From assembly GCA_028829895.1 (NCBI GenBank), contig CM054179.1:37075117-37139116 (forward strand): a stretch of 64,000 bases of DNA. The letters run 5' to 3'. Each line of letters opens with the position of its first letter. Position 1 is the stretch's first letter. The position numbers and the translations under genes are program-made. Below the pieces are notes generated by a model. The model was not told the origin of the DNA and made no database searches. It was given only the letters and a program-made list of their open reading frames with translations. This DNA comes from Sinotaia quadrata. Lineage: Eukaryota; Mollusca; Gastropoda; Architaenioglossa; Viviparidae. Shown in pieces: positions 11,390-23,461 of this stretch.

Positions 11390-11985
11390 AATTATTTGGT
11401 TTGCAAAAACTCAATTAAAAGACCTTAGTTTAATTAACAAATGAAGCTTACAAAAAACCCAGTTAAAAGACCTTAGTTTAATTAACAAATTAGGCTTACA
11501 AAAACTCAGTTAAAAGACCTTAGTTTATTTAAAAAATGAAGCTTACAAAAACTCAGTTAAAAGACCTTAGTTTATTTAACAAATGAACAGAAGCTTACAA
11601 AAACCCAGTTAAAAGACCTTAGTTTAATTAACAAATTAGGCTTACAAAAACTCAGTTAAAAGACCTTAGTTTATTTAACAAATGAACAGAAGCTTACAAA
11701 AACCCAGTTAAAAGACCTTAGTTTAATTAACAAATTAGGCTTACAAAAACTCAGCTAAAAGACCTTAGTTTATTTAAAAAATGAAGCTTACAAAAACCCA
11801 GTTAAAAGACCTTAGTTTATTTAAAAAATGAGTCTTACAAAACCTCAGTTAAAAGACCTTAGTTTATTTAAAAAATGAGTCTTACAAAAACTCAGTTAAA
11901 AGACCTTAGTTTAATTAACAAATTAGGTTTACAAATACTCAGTTAAAAGACCTTAGTTTTAATTAACAAATGTGGCTCACAAATG
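11390..11985. repeat. Minisatellite, ~47-bp unit, ~12 copies
   Basis: The core CAGTTAAAAGACCTTAGTTT is constant. The linker alternates among AATTAACAAATTAGGC, ATTTAAAAAATGAAGC and ATTTAACAAATGAACAGAAGC forms. The variant order hints at duplication in blocks of more than one unit. Confidence 0.95.
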
Positions 11986-12477
11986 TAGTCAAACTTACAT
12001 CGCATAGCTATCATTTCATAAATGAGTTGTGTGCACTTAATAAACATTTTTTGTTGTTTATTGACGACAAATTGGCAAACAGTGGGGTTTTATTAAATAA
12101 AGGAAATCCAAACAAGGTTAATCTGGAAAGGGGGAGGTCTTTAATAGGCCACGTTTTCCTTTTAAGAGAAGTTAAGCTTTAAAGCGGACAAATTGAGTCA
12201 TTATCAACTTTTATCTCTTGAACTTCTTAACTTTAATGTCGCCGTCTGTCAATTAAACACTATATCTCGAGACAATAAAACAACAGTTTTTTTTCTCATT
12301 CAGCTTAACTTTCTCTTCTTTTTATTTCTTAGCAGAAACAAAACCGAACAGGATATATAGACTATATGATCGGGTCGTTAATGCTAATCAGTTTTAATGC
12401 TAATGTAAAATTTATTGATGTAACCTTTATAAGTAAATTTAGCATCTTTCTTATGCGCATTTATGTTGTTTCTGGTA
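11986..12477. other. Unique AT-rich DNA
   Basis: A 70-codon frame overlaps the end of the preceding array and has no recognisable domain. No gene called. Confidence 0.5.
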
Positions 12478-12915
12478 CAGGTGTGGAGTGTTTACTTTGT
12501 ATGTGTGTATATTTAGTATTTTTCTACTTGTGTATATGTTGAGTGTAAGCATATTTAGTACTGTTCTATGAATATTTATTTGGAAAGACGGAAAATTTAG
12601 TACTGTTCTAGAAGTATTTATCTTGAACATAAGCATATTTAGTACTATTCTAGGAGTGTTTATCTGGAGTGGCGGTAAATTCAAATTGGTCTCGGAGTGT
12701 TTATACGGAGTGTACGCATATACACTATTGTTCTAGGAGTGTTTACTTTTAGTATAAACATATTTATTACCGTTCTAGGAGTGTTTATGTGGAGTGTAAG
12801 CATATTTATTACCGTTCTAGGAGTGTTTATGTGGAGTGTAAGCATATTTTGTACTGTTTTAGGAATGATTTAGTGGAGTGTCAGCATATTTAGCACTTTT
12901 TCTAATGCGATTTAT
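12478..12915. repeat. Minisatellite, ~42-bp unit, ~10 copies
   Basis: Core GGAGTGTAAGCATATTTA, then CCGTTCTAGGAGTGTTTA. The two units around 12772-12850 are almost identical; the outer units are degenerate. Confidence 0.9.
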
Positions 12916-14811
12916 TCTACGTTCAATGTAACCATTTTCAGATTATCCCTACTTTGCAGTAACGCTTTGTCTAAGCATATTGACAATATCCCCACGCTGC
13001 AAACAAGGCTTGGCTTTGTGCAAGCATTGCAATACCTTGTTGGGCGTGGTTACATTCTTTGCAACAGTATACAGATTGCCTATGTAAAGGTCGCCTACTA
13101 TGTAAGGATTTGAATACCTTGAGGTACATTGTTTTCTATCATTATATTCATGTTCACTTATTTTGCGGATGTGTGCTTCACATCTCTGACCACGGCACAT
13201 ATAATGTTTTGTTCAAATGTTTTAACATTTCCGTAGAGCGTGTAATGTTAAAACGAGTGTGTTTTATATTTATGTTAACATTTGTGATGTTTTGCTAAGT
13301 TGTGTTTAATGTGAACTAGTATAATATTTTGCTCGATTGAATTTCAACAAGTTGAAGCTTGATGAGTCTTGTTGAAGTGCTCTGTCAAGGTCTGTCAAAC
13401 ACTGTCTAGACACGGCTCTATTAGGAGGTTTGCATTGTAGAAGATATGCAAGAGACAAAGACATATACAGCAAGACAGACAGCGGCTGGTTGATAGAGAG
13501 ACACAGAACATTGACAAAACGTAAATACAGCAGTAAATACCATTCAACTCTAAGTGTAAGAAATGAAAGTCAGCACAACTCAAACACATATACTCGACAG
13601 AATTTTACGTTAACAAGAACGAATGACAAAACGTGCGAGAGAGAGTTAAGGGGAGGAAAGAGGTAAGAGAGACAGAGAGAAGAAAAGGAAAGAGAGAGAG
13701 AGAGAGATCTAGGCAGAGAAAAATGAACTGTTTCTGTTTCTTGCTCAAGAACACAGACGTCACTAAGCACGGAACGGCGGCTAGAGATTAAGACAAATGT
13801 GTACTGATTGGCAGACAAAGCCTTAATACCCACATCGCACAAGCTCCTGTTTCACCAAGGACATCTTAGAAAAGAAGTACTTTTTAAAAACTTTAATTTC
13901 ATGAGGGCCGCTTAGGCAAAGAACAAATGGAATCGGGAACAAACAAGGGACGACTTTAATTTCAAAAGGGGAGACAATCGAAGCGCGTGAGGAGAATGAC
14001 CGTTGCGCAGAGGTTCCCGGGATGCGAACATTTTACATTAATCTTGACGAGAGGAAGAGAGAGTTGGCCAAGAGAGGGCGCCAGAGATAAATCTCTTTGC
14101 GTGAAATTACAAATTTCCTGACGTGCAAGACTGAGGAAAGGGGTGGAGGGGGTTCTGGCGAGAAAGTCCAATTTGGACGCGAGAAGTGATCAGAAAAGAG
14201 AAATCAGCACGGCGAATGCAATCCGGATACCCATCAGTTGAAGGAACACTGGAGCGATAGGTTTTTGTTCTAGGGAGCTGCTTCGCCAAGGTTTAATCAG
14301 CGCCTTTCCGATCCCTGAGCTACCGACCCAAGTGAAGAAAAATGTCTTTTGAGGCCTAACCAATCACAATGCAGCCGAGAGGACCTGACTGCTTCAAGAA
14401 ATGTTCCGAGACTCACAAAAGCACACGCACACAGCAAGAGAGATAGACAAATAAAATGAGAAATAAAAATAGTTTGAAATGTGTGCATTGAAAGATGTGA
14501 AATTATGCTACAAGGATCGGTAAACTACTCTGTTTTAATCATCTAACTCTCGGCTTTTAAGGACAAGATTGGACAGTTACGATGTTTTTCGTTCGACTCA
14601 GAAGGCAGTAAATAGATGGTCACGTTTTCCTCACCCGTCCTTTTAGTCAGATTTAAATGTCAAAGTAATGTTGTGAATGTAATGTTTGCTTACAATTGCT
14701 GTTCTGTTTGGCAACCGCTCTCATTTGTACACTTAAAAGAAGGTTTCGGTGCAGAACGGTAATGGCTGTTTTTATTTTCAATAGATTAAAGTAATACGTT
14801 TCGTTTGACAT
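12916..14811. other. Unique DNA, includes a moderate-GC block
   Basis: No coding exon recognised. GA-rich DNA lies at about 13650-13706. About 13860-14420 is more GC-rich, free of tandem repeats and lacks long open frames. In a Hox intron such blocks are candidates for regulatory elements, but nothing specific is identified. Confidence 0.45.
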
Positions 14812-14888
14812 CTGTATTTGTGTGTATGTGTGTGCGTGCGTGTGTGTGTATGTATGTGCGTGTGTGTGTATGTATATGTGTGTGTGGT
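14812..14888. repeat. Degenerate (TG)n microsatellite
   Basis: Interrupted TG/TATG/CG repeat. Confidence 0.9.
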
Positions 14889-15220
14889 GTGCTTTCCTTT
14901 GTAGACGACAAAAAGGTTAGAATTCTCAAGTCCCAAATGGTAATGTTAGGCAAATATTAAATCATTGTAAAAGAAATATAAACGTTTTCATTTACATTAA
15001 TTTGGTTTTAGACGATATTTTATTGTTATTAAATTTCAACAACTTCATTTTAGTTACTAAGAATTTATCCCAATGTCATGTTTTAGCTCTGATAAAGTGT
15101 AAACCAATTTTGTTTCACTTTTCATTCAATAATAATTGGATCTTTGTTCGGTCGTTCGCTGACCGTTAATTTTCACCTTTCTACTGTCATTCTTTCTTAT
15201 TTCCCTCAATGTATTCTCAA

Positions 15221-15288
15221 ATATGTTTCATTGACATTTATTAATGTACACACACACACACACACGTGTGTATGTCAATGAAATATAT
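15221..15288. repeat. Inverted repeat around a CA tract
   Basis: ATATGTTTCATTGACAT (15221-15237) is complementary to ATGTCAATGAAATATAT (15272-15288), 17 bp with one G-T pair. The interior CA and GTGTGTA tracts can extend the stem. Confidence 0.8.
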
Positions 15289-16124
15289 ACGTGTGTATGT
15301 GTGTGCGTGCGCGCATGAAAACAGCACTCTACGATAACGAATAGTAAAATGTAAAAGAGAACGATAATACAAACAGCGCCATTTGCATTTCTTGCGCAAC
15401 ATTAGAGATTTCGTTGAATATGTCACTGTGAACAACTTGTTGTTTAACACGTGTTGTGAACACGAGCTTTATGGTTGGAACTATTCCAGTCGAATTCTGG
15501 AAGCGTTTTGTGTGCCAGTATCCCTTATCTCAACTAAATATAATAATCTTCCCCAAACTGATCGTTGTTATTCATTTCTTTCGCCTTTTTCAATATCGTC
15601 AGTCTCTATCATGTCTATCTCTTCTTTCACACAATATATGTATGAGATTGCTTCCCTGCATCTCTGCCTGTAGACTCGTCAGTGTATATACATAAGGAGA
15701 CTTACAAGTGACAATAGACTACACCCAAGAAACTCTAGTCTACTTATGTTTATACTTTTGTCATCACATCGACTTCTGTCAAATAAAGTAACACAGTCGT
15801 TATTCAAGTATTATCAACTAGAAATGACATTGATGCTGATAGATTTAATTATGTAAGTATAACACAGATTTAACACAGACGGGCCATCCAGTAGGACTTG
15901 GTAAACGAAACATCAGTGATATGCTAGCATAGTCTGTCAAACTAATGATATTAAGTGGTTTTCACTATTTAATATAGCTGTTAATGCTTGAAAATTCCAG
16001 TCATCACTCTTATCATTATGGGAAACAACACATTTTGGTTATTCGTGAGTACTACTATAAAACATAGTTGTCATCCTCAATATCACATCATACTTATCAG
16101 TATATAATACACTATTTACTATAA
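15289..16124. other. Unique AT-rich DNA
   Basis: A short TG/GC run lies at 15290-15314. The rest has frames of up to 96 codons with no recognisable domain. No gene called. Confidence 0.5.
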
Positions 16125-16572
16125 AACATTTTTCTTTCAGCTAGCATACAACAGTTGTCTTCACTCTACTTTTGTCTCAGCTTGCATGCAACAGCTGTTT
16201 TCACTCTTAAACACTTTTCTCTCAGCTAGCATACAACAGTTTTCTTCACTATAAATCACTTTTGTCTCAGCTAGCATACAACAGTTCTTCACTGTAAAAC
16301 TATTTTGTCTCACCTAGCATATAACAGCTGTTTTCACTATAAAACACTTTTGCCTCAGCTAGCTTATAACAGTTGTCTTCTCTATTAAACTCTTTTGTCT
16401 CAACTAGCATACAACAGTTGTCCTAACTCTAAAACACTTTTGTCTCAGCTATACAACAGTTATCTTCACTATAAAGCGCTTTTGTCTGAACTAATATGCA
16501 ATAGTTGTCTTCTTTATAAAACACTTTTGTCTCAGCTAGCATACAACAGTTGTCTTCACTATAAAAGAGTTT
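16125..16572. repeat. Minisatellite, ~45-bp unit, ~10 copies
   Basis: CTCAGCTAGC(ATACAACAG) recurs near 16221, 16266, 16309, 16354, 16399, 16444 and 16531, with TTCACTATAAAACACTTTTG between. Confidence 0.93.
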
Positions 16573-16675
16573 ACCTCAAATTCTAAAATAGAATTGCCTT
16601 CCACGTATTGTGATGCAGTGAAAAATTATTTGCATAACTTTTTGTCAGAAAGCGCATTCGGTATGCCAATATAAA

Positions 16676-16945
16676 ATCTGTTAACCTCTTGCACATAACG
16701 TCTGTTAACCTCTTGCACACAAAGTCTGTTAACCTCTTGCACACAAAGTCTGTTAACCTCTTGCACACAAAGTCTGTTAACCTCTTGAACACACAGTCTT
16801 TTAACCTCTTGCATACAAACTATGTTAACCTCTTGCAATCAAAATATGTTAGCCTCTTGCACATAAAATATGTTAACCTCTTGCATACAAATATGTTAAC
16901 ATCTTACATACAAACTATATTAACCTCTTACATACAAATCAAATT
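16676..16945. repeat. Minisatellite, 24-bp unit, ~11 copies
   Basis: Core GTTAACCTCTTGCACACAAA. The left half is almost homogeneous and the right half degenerates (CATCTTACATACAAA). The period is divisible by three, so both strands stay open; not a gene. Confidence 0.96.
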
Positions 16946-17066
16946 CTGCAGATGATTGGGTATGTCATGCGAGCAATCAAGAAAACTCTGATGGACTGAC
17001 TGGGAATGGCAAGGGAATAATATGTATTAATAAAATTAGTCACTCTGGTGACTTTAGAATGACAAC

Positions 17067-17266
17067 AATTTGTTATATTAAACAGAGATAAGACAGAAAC
17101 ACTAGGCTACGCGGTTTATTTGAAAATAAACTAGGGAACATAAAGACATGTCTGTCATAGTCATAATTTGTTATAATAAACAGAGATAAGACAGAAACAC
17201 TAGGCTAAGCGGTTTATTTGAAAAAAATCAACTAGGGAACATAAAGGCATGTCTGCCATAGTCCTA
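17067..17266. repeat. Tandem duplication, 97-bp unit, 2 copies
   Basis: AATTTGTTAT at 17067 and 17164, each followed by AACAGAGATAAGACAGAAAC. A remnant of a third copy begins near 17265. Confidence 0.93.
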
Positions 17267-18132
17267 ATTTGTTAGCGTAACAGCAATGGTGACAAATGAC
17301 AAGACTAGAAATATAAGAAGACTGTTCGGACATCATCCAGGGCATAAAATGTCATAGTGCGCTGGTTGGCAATGAGTAATGACCTTAAGCCTTTTAAGCA
17401 GTTGACAGTCGCAGTGATGTGATGTATGTGATGTTGGTAGATGATGCCATAAATTCCAGATGGTAGTGGAAGATTGCTCCAATACTGAGAATAGGACTGC
17501 ACTAGGCTACAATGCTGTCAATCAGTAGTACGATTGTAGTACAATGATGGCTAGAAGGAATGACAGTAAACCAGGTGGTTGCTAGAAGGAAGACAGTAAA
17601 GTAGATATACTGTGCAATAGAAAGTCAGAACCAGGATGTTGATTTTCTTTAACAATTAGTATTAGTTAATAATAGCCTGCAGTTAGCTTGGTCTATGAGT
17701 AAGACTCCATTAGCACAGTGCTTTGTTCCTATGCTTATCAGGCAATTAAAAATGTTAGCTGAGTATAGTGCAAGGTGCCCAACTTATTCTTATTTAGATG
17801 ATGGTTCAATTCTAGCAATCTCCATATACTATGTGAGCATAAAAGAATTCTATAATTTAAAATTTTAATATTCATTATATTCAAGGTATGTATCAATTAC
17901 GTTCGTATACGTCCAAGCCCTTTTCAACAGAAAACAGTGTGTGTTATTTGCAAGACAGCGCGCTGTGGTATGCTGGGATCTACACAAATGTGATGGCCTT
18001 TCGACTTGCGTATGAAGTGCCTAGTAACAAGAAATTTAGTGTTGCTTAATTTGCTTAAAGAAATTGTGAGTTGTTGGCGACTGTCCAGGAGTGCTTCAAT
18101 GCACTTATTAACAAGAAGACCTCAAAGAGTGT
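17267..18132. other. Unique DNA
   Basis: Imperfect short repeats (GCTAGAAGGAA) near 17550-17595. No coding homology. Confidence 0.5.
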
Positions 18133-18405
18133 TTACAACCTTCTGGACGTTATATCTACAGGATTGCAAGAATTAATAATGGTCTTCCACAACCTTCTAG
18201 ACGTTATATCTACACGATTGCAAGAATTAACATTGGCCTTCCACAACCTTCTGGACGTTATATCTACACGATTGCAAGAATTAATAATGGTCTTCCACAA
18301 CCTTCTGGACGTTATATCTACACGATTGCAAGAATTAATAATGTTCTTCCACAGCCTTCTGGACGTTATATCTACACGATTGCAAGAATTAATAATGTTC
18401 TTCAA
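18133..18405. repeat. Minisatellite, 54-bp unit, 5 copies
   Basis: CAACCTTCTGGACGTTATAT starts units at 18136, 18190 and onward every 54 bp. The period is 18 codons, so both strands give long open frames (for example repeated NLLDVIST). I read this as periodicity, not as a protein. Confidence 0.95.
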
Positions 18406-19121
18406 CAAACGTGGACAGTGCATTTAAGAAAATATGAACGGGAACCGAACAAATGGAAATGATGTGCCTAAATTTGAGTAGCCTCCATGCAAAAAGCATA
18501 ACTCATTTTTTTTAAAATTGTTCTTTAGCGTTTTAATATCAGGATTTTGTTAAAAGTTTAATTTAGTCTATATCTGCATTCATCTGTATGTAGTTTACAG
18601 TGATAGTAACAATTAAACGTACAATAAACTATATAGCAATGGTATAAGACAAACAACAATACAATTGTAATGGTGTTAGACACATCAGTTAACCTTCTAA
18701 CAGCTGATATGGGTCAGATTGTTATATATCACGAATATTTAGCCGACTGATCACGTGACTGCTGGCCGATTGCCCGACCTGTGTGTGCGCGCCAAAAGTT
18801 GAAGAACTCACACAGTTGTTTTCGCCGTCACGGAAGCCAGACGCAGCGACACTTACCCAGACAAGCACTGGTAACAATGCCATTGATGAGGTTTGACTTG
18901 TGAGTAAATCTTGTAACAAGAGACATGTTCATATACACATTTATTTAGTTGATGTAATCTATTCTTTTCTACACTTTTCTTCATGCATCTACCGTTCACT
19001 CCCATTTATTCAACTGTGAACAACGTATGCATCAGCGATAAACACCTATTAATACCATTTGAAACTCTGGAAAAGGAGTTATTCTTTACAGAGAATCGAC
19101 TCCCAATTCACCTTTTATACG
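18406..19121. other. Unique DNA
   Basis: A moderate-GC block lies at about 18735-18900. No gene recognised. Confidence 0.5.
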
Positions 19122-19309
19122 GACGTCAAGCAATGGGAAGGACAGTTGAAGGCTGCACTTTGCTCACAGACGTCAAGCAATGGGAAGGACAGTTGAAGGC
19201 TGCACTTTGCTCACAGACGTCAAGCAATGGGAAGGACAGTTGAAGGCTGCACTTTGCTCACAGACGTCAAGCAATGGGAAGGACAGTTGAAGGCTGCACT
19301 TTGCTCACA
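19122..19309. repeat. Minisatellite, 47-bp unit, 4 near-identical copies
   Basis: Units start GACGTCAAGCAATGGGAAGG at 19122, 19169, 19216 and 19263. Little divergence is visible, so the expansion is young. Confidence 0.97.
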
Positions 19310-19769
19310 GACGCAAAACTATGCCAGTGCGAAGCTTCGATCCTTAACCGAACTGATGCCAGAAAACTACTCAGACCCGTCACAGAATGCCCTACAAAAT
19401 GCTCGGCAAGATCACAGAAATAAGTGTCAAAATTCCTTCTGTCTAAAAGTGTGGACACTAAACAAAATTATACTTTCGATGAACATTTGCATTCGTGTTG
19501 ATTTTACACTTTCTGCTGTTTTCCTTCCTCAATAAAATTAAATGTATCCTGAACGTTACTAGCAGTTGTGTTCATCTTTCAACTGTTAATATTATTTATG
19601 TACGTTAGGAGAAATGGAGATTCATAATCTATTTCTTAATGAATAATTCTGTCTTGAAATATGGCGTAACACCTGACAAACAGTGAAGTGTAGTGAGGAG
19701 TGTGATCAGCACGTTAGGGTTTAAAGTTAATTTCCATTCATTTCCAACTCCCCACGCCATAAGAACAGA
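19310..19769. other. Unique DNA
   Basis: An open frame continues out of the array to about 19532, without recognisable domains. AATAAA lies near 19531 on the plus strand. No gene called. Confidence 0.45.
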
Positions 19770-20045
19770 CACGGCAAGAAACTAACAATGGCACAGGGCA
19801 AACACGGCAATAAACTAACAATGGCACAGGACAAACACGGCAATAAACCAACTGTGGTACAGGGCAAACACGGCAATAATCTAACTGTGGTACAGGGCAA
19901 ACACGGCAATAAGCTAACTGTGGTACAGGGCAAACACGGCAATAAACTAATAGTGGTACATGACAAACACGGCAATAAACTAGCAGTGGTACAGGGCAAA
20001 CACGGCAATAAACTAACAGTGGTACAGGTCAGACAGGGTAATCAA
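19770..20045. repeat. Minisatellite, 33-bp unit, ~8 copies
   Basis: Core CAAACACGGCAATAAACTAA. As 11 codons it reads GKHGNKLTVVQ on plus and LPCTTVSLLPC on minus, both open throughout. Protein-like only through periodicity; there is no start context or flanking exon. Confidence 0.95.
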
Positions 20046-20238
20046 CAATAAATTAAGGTATAGTTATATGGGACAGTCATAGTAATAAACTAATAGTGAT
20101 ACAGAATAATCACTTAAAAAGCAGAAGAGGGCTACATGAGACAATCATTAAAAGATTGCTAGAACAGTTTACATGAGATAATCATAATAGTAAATTGAAA
20201 GAACAAATTCGTGTGTGACCTATATTTCTGAAATATTG

Positions 20239-20287
20239 AGTACTGCAAGATGTGAGTACTGCAAGATGTGAGTACTGCAAGATGTGG
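20239..20287. repeat. Short tandem repeat, 16-bp unit, 3 copies
   Basis: GAGTACTGCAAGATGT three times in a row. Confidence 0.95.
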
Positions 20288-20339
20288 GACAGTTTCCGAT
20301 TAGATAAACTATTGGCATCCATTAAAATGTATTCTACAC

Positions 20340-20425
20340 GAATGGAACACAAAGTGATCTAAATTAATTGAACACAAAGTGATCTCAGTTAAATGAACAC
20401 AAGGTAATCTAAATGAACTGAAACA
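20340..20425. repeat. Degenerate ~22-bp repeat, 4 copies
   Basis: TGAACACAAAGTGATCTAAA-type units. Confidence 0.75.
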
Positions 20426-21112
20426 AAATGTTCAAGCCAGCACGTGGTGAGTAGTGAACGTTTTGCAGGAAACGTATTTTGAAATGGTTTTCTCCCAGCA
20501 TCTCAAGGAGTATGGGTATCGTGTGACGATGAGCAAGTATTAAACAATTTGTCAATCAATGTTCCACATTTTTACTTTAAGAAAATTCAAATCAAAGCAA
20601 TAAAGTAAAATAGTGCACGTATAATTTTTATTACTTGGAATTATCAGTTGGAATGTAATGCATAATTCACATTATAATTTTAAATTCCTTTAAAAATTGT
20701 TCAGTCAACGTATTTGACAATTGTCTGATTTCCTTGACTGATAAGTGTCTGTACAACCGCATCAAAGAATTCTTGAAAACAGTAATGTCAAAGGTTAATA
20801 GAGACACACGTATACACCCTTTCAGTTACATTACCTCCATAAATGTTACGTTGTTTCAATAAATTCCTTCCCCAAATTATTATGCCAAGGGGTAAATACA
20901 GACACATTAATACAGTGTTTCAATTACATTTCTTCCATAAATGTTCTCTTGTTTACATGATGAAAATACATATAATAATATTAATATCAAATAAAGAATA
21001 GCTATGCTATTTTAATATATTTAATATATATATATATATTTTATGAGTCCTTATTGCTTGTCTTTTTCTCTTTACATTTTCATCTTTCTGATCGCTCTCT
21101 CACTCTCCGTCT
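20426..21112. other. AT-rich DNA with a diverged ~100-bp duplication
   Basis: TTTCAGTTACATTACCTCCATAAATGTT near 20820 resembles TTTCAATTACATTTCTTCC near 20918. No gene. Confidence 0.5.
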
Positions 21113-21122
21113 CTCACTCTCC

Positions 21123-21198
<76 letters not shown>
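21113..21198. repeat. (CT)n microsatellite
   Basis: About 80 bp of CT repeat flanked by CTCACTCTCCGT units. Confidence 0.98.
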
Positions 21199-21200
<2 letters not shown>

Positions 21201-22299
21201 GTTTCTGTGTGTGTCCTTCGTTCTCTTGTAACACCAAACGCAAATCGGAGATCACTATTATAAGAGTTATCTTCCATCATATTCGATTACTGTAAGAGTA
21301 ATCTTTTCCTTGCGTATTTGATATACCTCAATTTCAGAACTGGAACACGTACGACCTCCAATTTCCAATTTCTCTTAGCTCCTCAGTTACCTTCCAAACA
21401 CGAGAAGATATTTATCTCCAAAGCGCAATACAAAATGTCTACGGTCGGATTAAAAGCGTCCAGACCCAGACTCCTGGCTCGGATGGAAGAAACAGGAATA
21501 TCGCAATGCGCAAGGCCGGAATAGGTCGAAGTGGGGAAAGAAGTTTCCAGGAAGCAAAGGGAAAACCGGAGTACACGTCTTTGGGTCGCCATAGCAAGTC
21601 TGCAAGCAGTCGGCACGCTCTCTTGTCCCTAATCGCGCGTCACGACGCCAGGCAGAACAAAGAAAAGACATTTATTCTCAGAAATGCTTGTCTAAGACCG
21701 ACAACAAACTGCCAGAGAAAGTCCTCAACGTGTGAAACGAACGAGCGAGTCTTTCTGCAAGAAGAAAACCGGTGGGTGGGGAAGTGGGGGTCAGACAGAG
21801 CTAGGTAGCGATATTTCACTTGAAGAAAGTGACACTGATGGTACAATTTCATTTCACCGACACCCCTAGTCCCTTCTCCCAGGTCTAGCGACTCTCTGGG
21901 GTGGAGCGCTTGGACAGAAAAAATTCCTCACTGCAGATTTCCATTCTCCACGCGCAACTTCTCATGCACGTGCATGTCCGCGTGATGTGCACCTTCCCTT
22001 TTTCTCTTCTAGACAAACATCCGTCATTCGGAATGCCGACTTCTGTAATAACAGTATCCAACTCCTCTTGTCACGAACATGAGACAAGGATCCTCAGAAA
22101 ATTGGGCGGGGCACAAGAGATGTATCGTACTTGAATTTAGGGGCGAAAATTGCGCAAGCTGTTTTTTTTAGACTTCAACTCTCTACGCGCTTCAAGCAAA
22201 GTGTCCGAGAATTACAATTTTAGTGTAGGCTGAGCGAGACGGGCGACATAAGTACATAATTATGCAACTTCATCGAACGATTATCGTGAATAGAGGTTT
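21199..22299. other. Moderate-GC unique block, function unknown
   Basis: About 21320-22220 is among the longest repeat-free and least AT-rich stretches in the window. Frames of 70-100 codons exist on both strands but overlap one another and show no domain, as expected from fewer chance stops at higher GC. It may be an unrecognised exon, an old transposon or a regulatory island. Confidence 0.4.
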
Positions 22300-22612
22300 G
22301 ATTGCGACAATGTTGCAGACAAGGGTGTGACAGTGATAATGCTTACAAAGTTGTGACATTGATATTGTTGCAGACAAGGGTGTGACAGTGATAATGCTTA
22401 CAAAGTTGTGACATTGATATTGTTGCAGACAAGGGTGTGACAGTGATAATGCTTACAAAGTTGTGACATTGATATTGTTGCAGACAAGGGTGTGACTAAT
22501 AACGTTGCAGACAAGGGTGTGGCCTGATAATGTTGCAAACAATGGTGTGAGTGTGATAATGTTTCATACAACGTTGTGACAATGATAATGTTGCGGACAA
22601 GGGTATGACACT
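22300..22612. repeat. Minisatellite, 55-bp unit, 3 close + several diverged copies
   Basis: TTGCAGACAAGGGTGTGAC at 22313, 22368, 22423 and 22478, 55 bp apart. The right part degenerates to about 30-bp sub-units. Confidence 0.93.
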
Positions 22613-22881
22613 TATAATGTTTGATGACAAACAGCCGATTATAGCATTCTTGCACTTTGAAACACTGTTGCTGTTTCCAGATTGCATAATTTTAAATTCA
22701 GGGGCAAGTGCAAACACTGTAAATGTGAGTGTTGAATGCTGTCAGACTCAATGCTATATACTCACTGTAAGGCGAGTATCTTAATGTCACTTCAAACTCC
22801 TCCTTTTAGACTAAATAGCTTGGGACGTGTTTCTTTTCTGGTTCCCTGTCTTACGCTCAGTTCTCATTAACACAGTATAAA
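22613..22881. other. Unique DNA
   Basis: Nothing recognised. Confidence 0.5.
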
Positions 22882-23172
22882 CAAATTAGTCAATACAGCG
22901 ATAGAGAGATGGTTAAACAAATTAGTCATTACAGCGATAGAGAGATGGTTAAACAAATTAGTCATTATAGCGATAGAGAGATGGTTAAACAAATTAGTCA
23001 TTACAGCGATAGAGAGATGGTTAAACAAATTAGTCATTATAGCGATAGAAAGATGGTTAAACAAATTAGTCATTATAGCGATAGAAAGATGGTTAAACAA
23101 ATTAGTCATTATAGCGACAGAGAGATGGTTAAACAAATTAGTCAATACAGCGATCGAGAGGTGGTTAAACAA
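22882..23172. repeat. Minisatellite, 36-bp unit, 8 copies
   Basis: Core GATGGTTAAACAAATTAGTC plus ATTACAGCGATAGAGA. As 12 codons it reads MVKQISHYSDRE on plus and is also open on minus. Variants (ATTACAG versus ATTATAG; GAGAG versus GAAAG) are arranged in blocks. Confidence 0.96.
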
Positions 23173-23461
23173 ATAATTTCTACTTTAATCGCTGATTTTG
23201 CAAATTGTAAGAATATGTGATCTTTAACCCCAATAAAGAACACTGTTCTTACTTGTCCTCACATCGACAGACAGAAACACGTGTAAACAGACACACCCAC
23301 TCACACCATTATTGGAAAGGTTTCAGCACTCGCCAATTTGAAAATTTGTTTGAATATTTTCCTTTCCCTTTGATTTTAAGAATGATAAACTCCTAAGTAA
23401 TTATTTTTAGCGAAAGGAGGGGGGGGGGAAGATTATGAAAATATCTCTTCTATTGTTCAAT

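Noticed and set aside
17305..17345. A possible Hox hexapeptide MPWM on the minus strand
   Set aside because: The string occurs in one frame, but a TGA lies directly upstream and no Hox-like sequence or donor surrounds it. Chance match.
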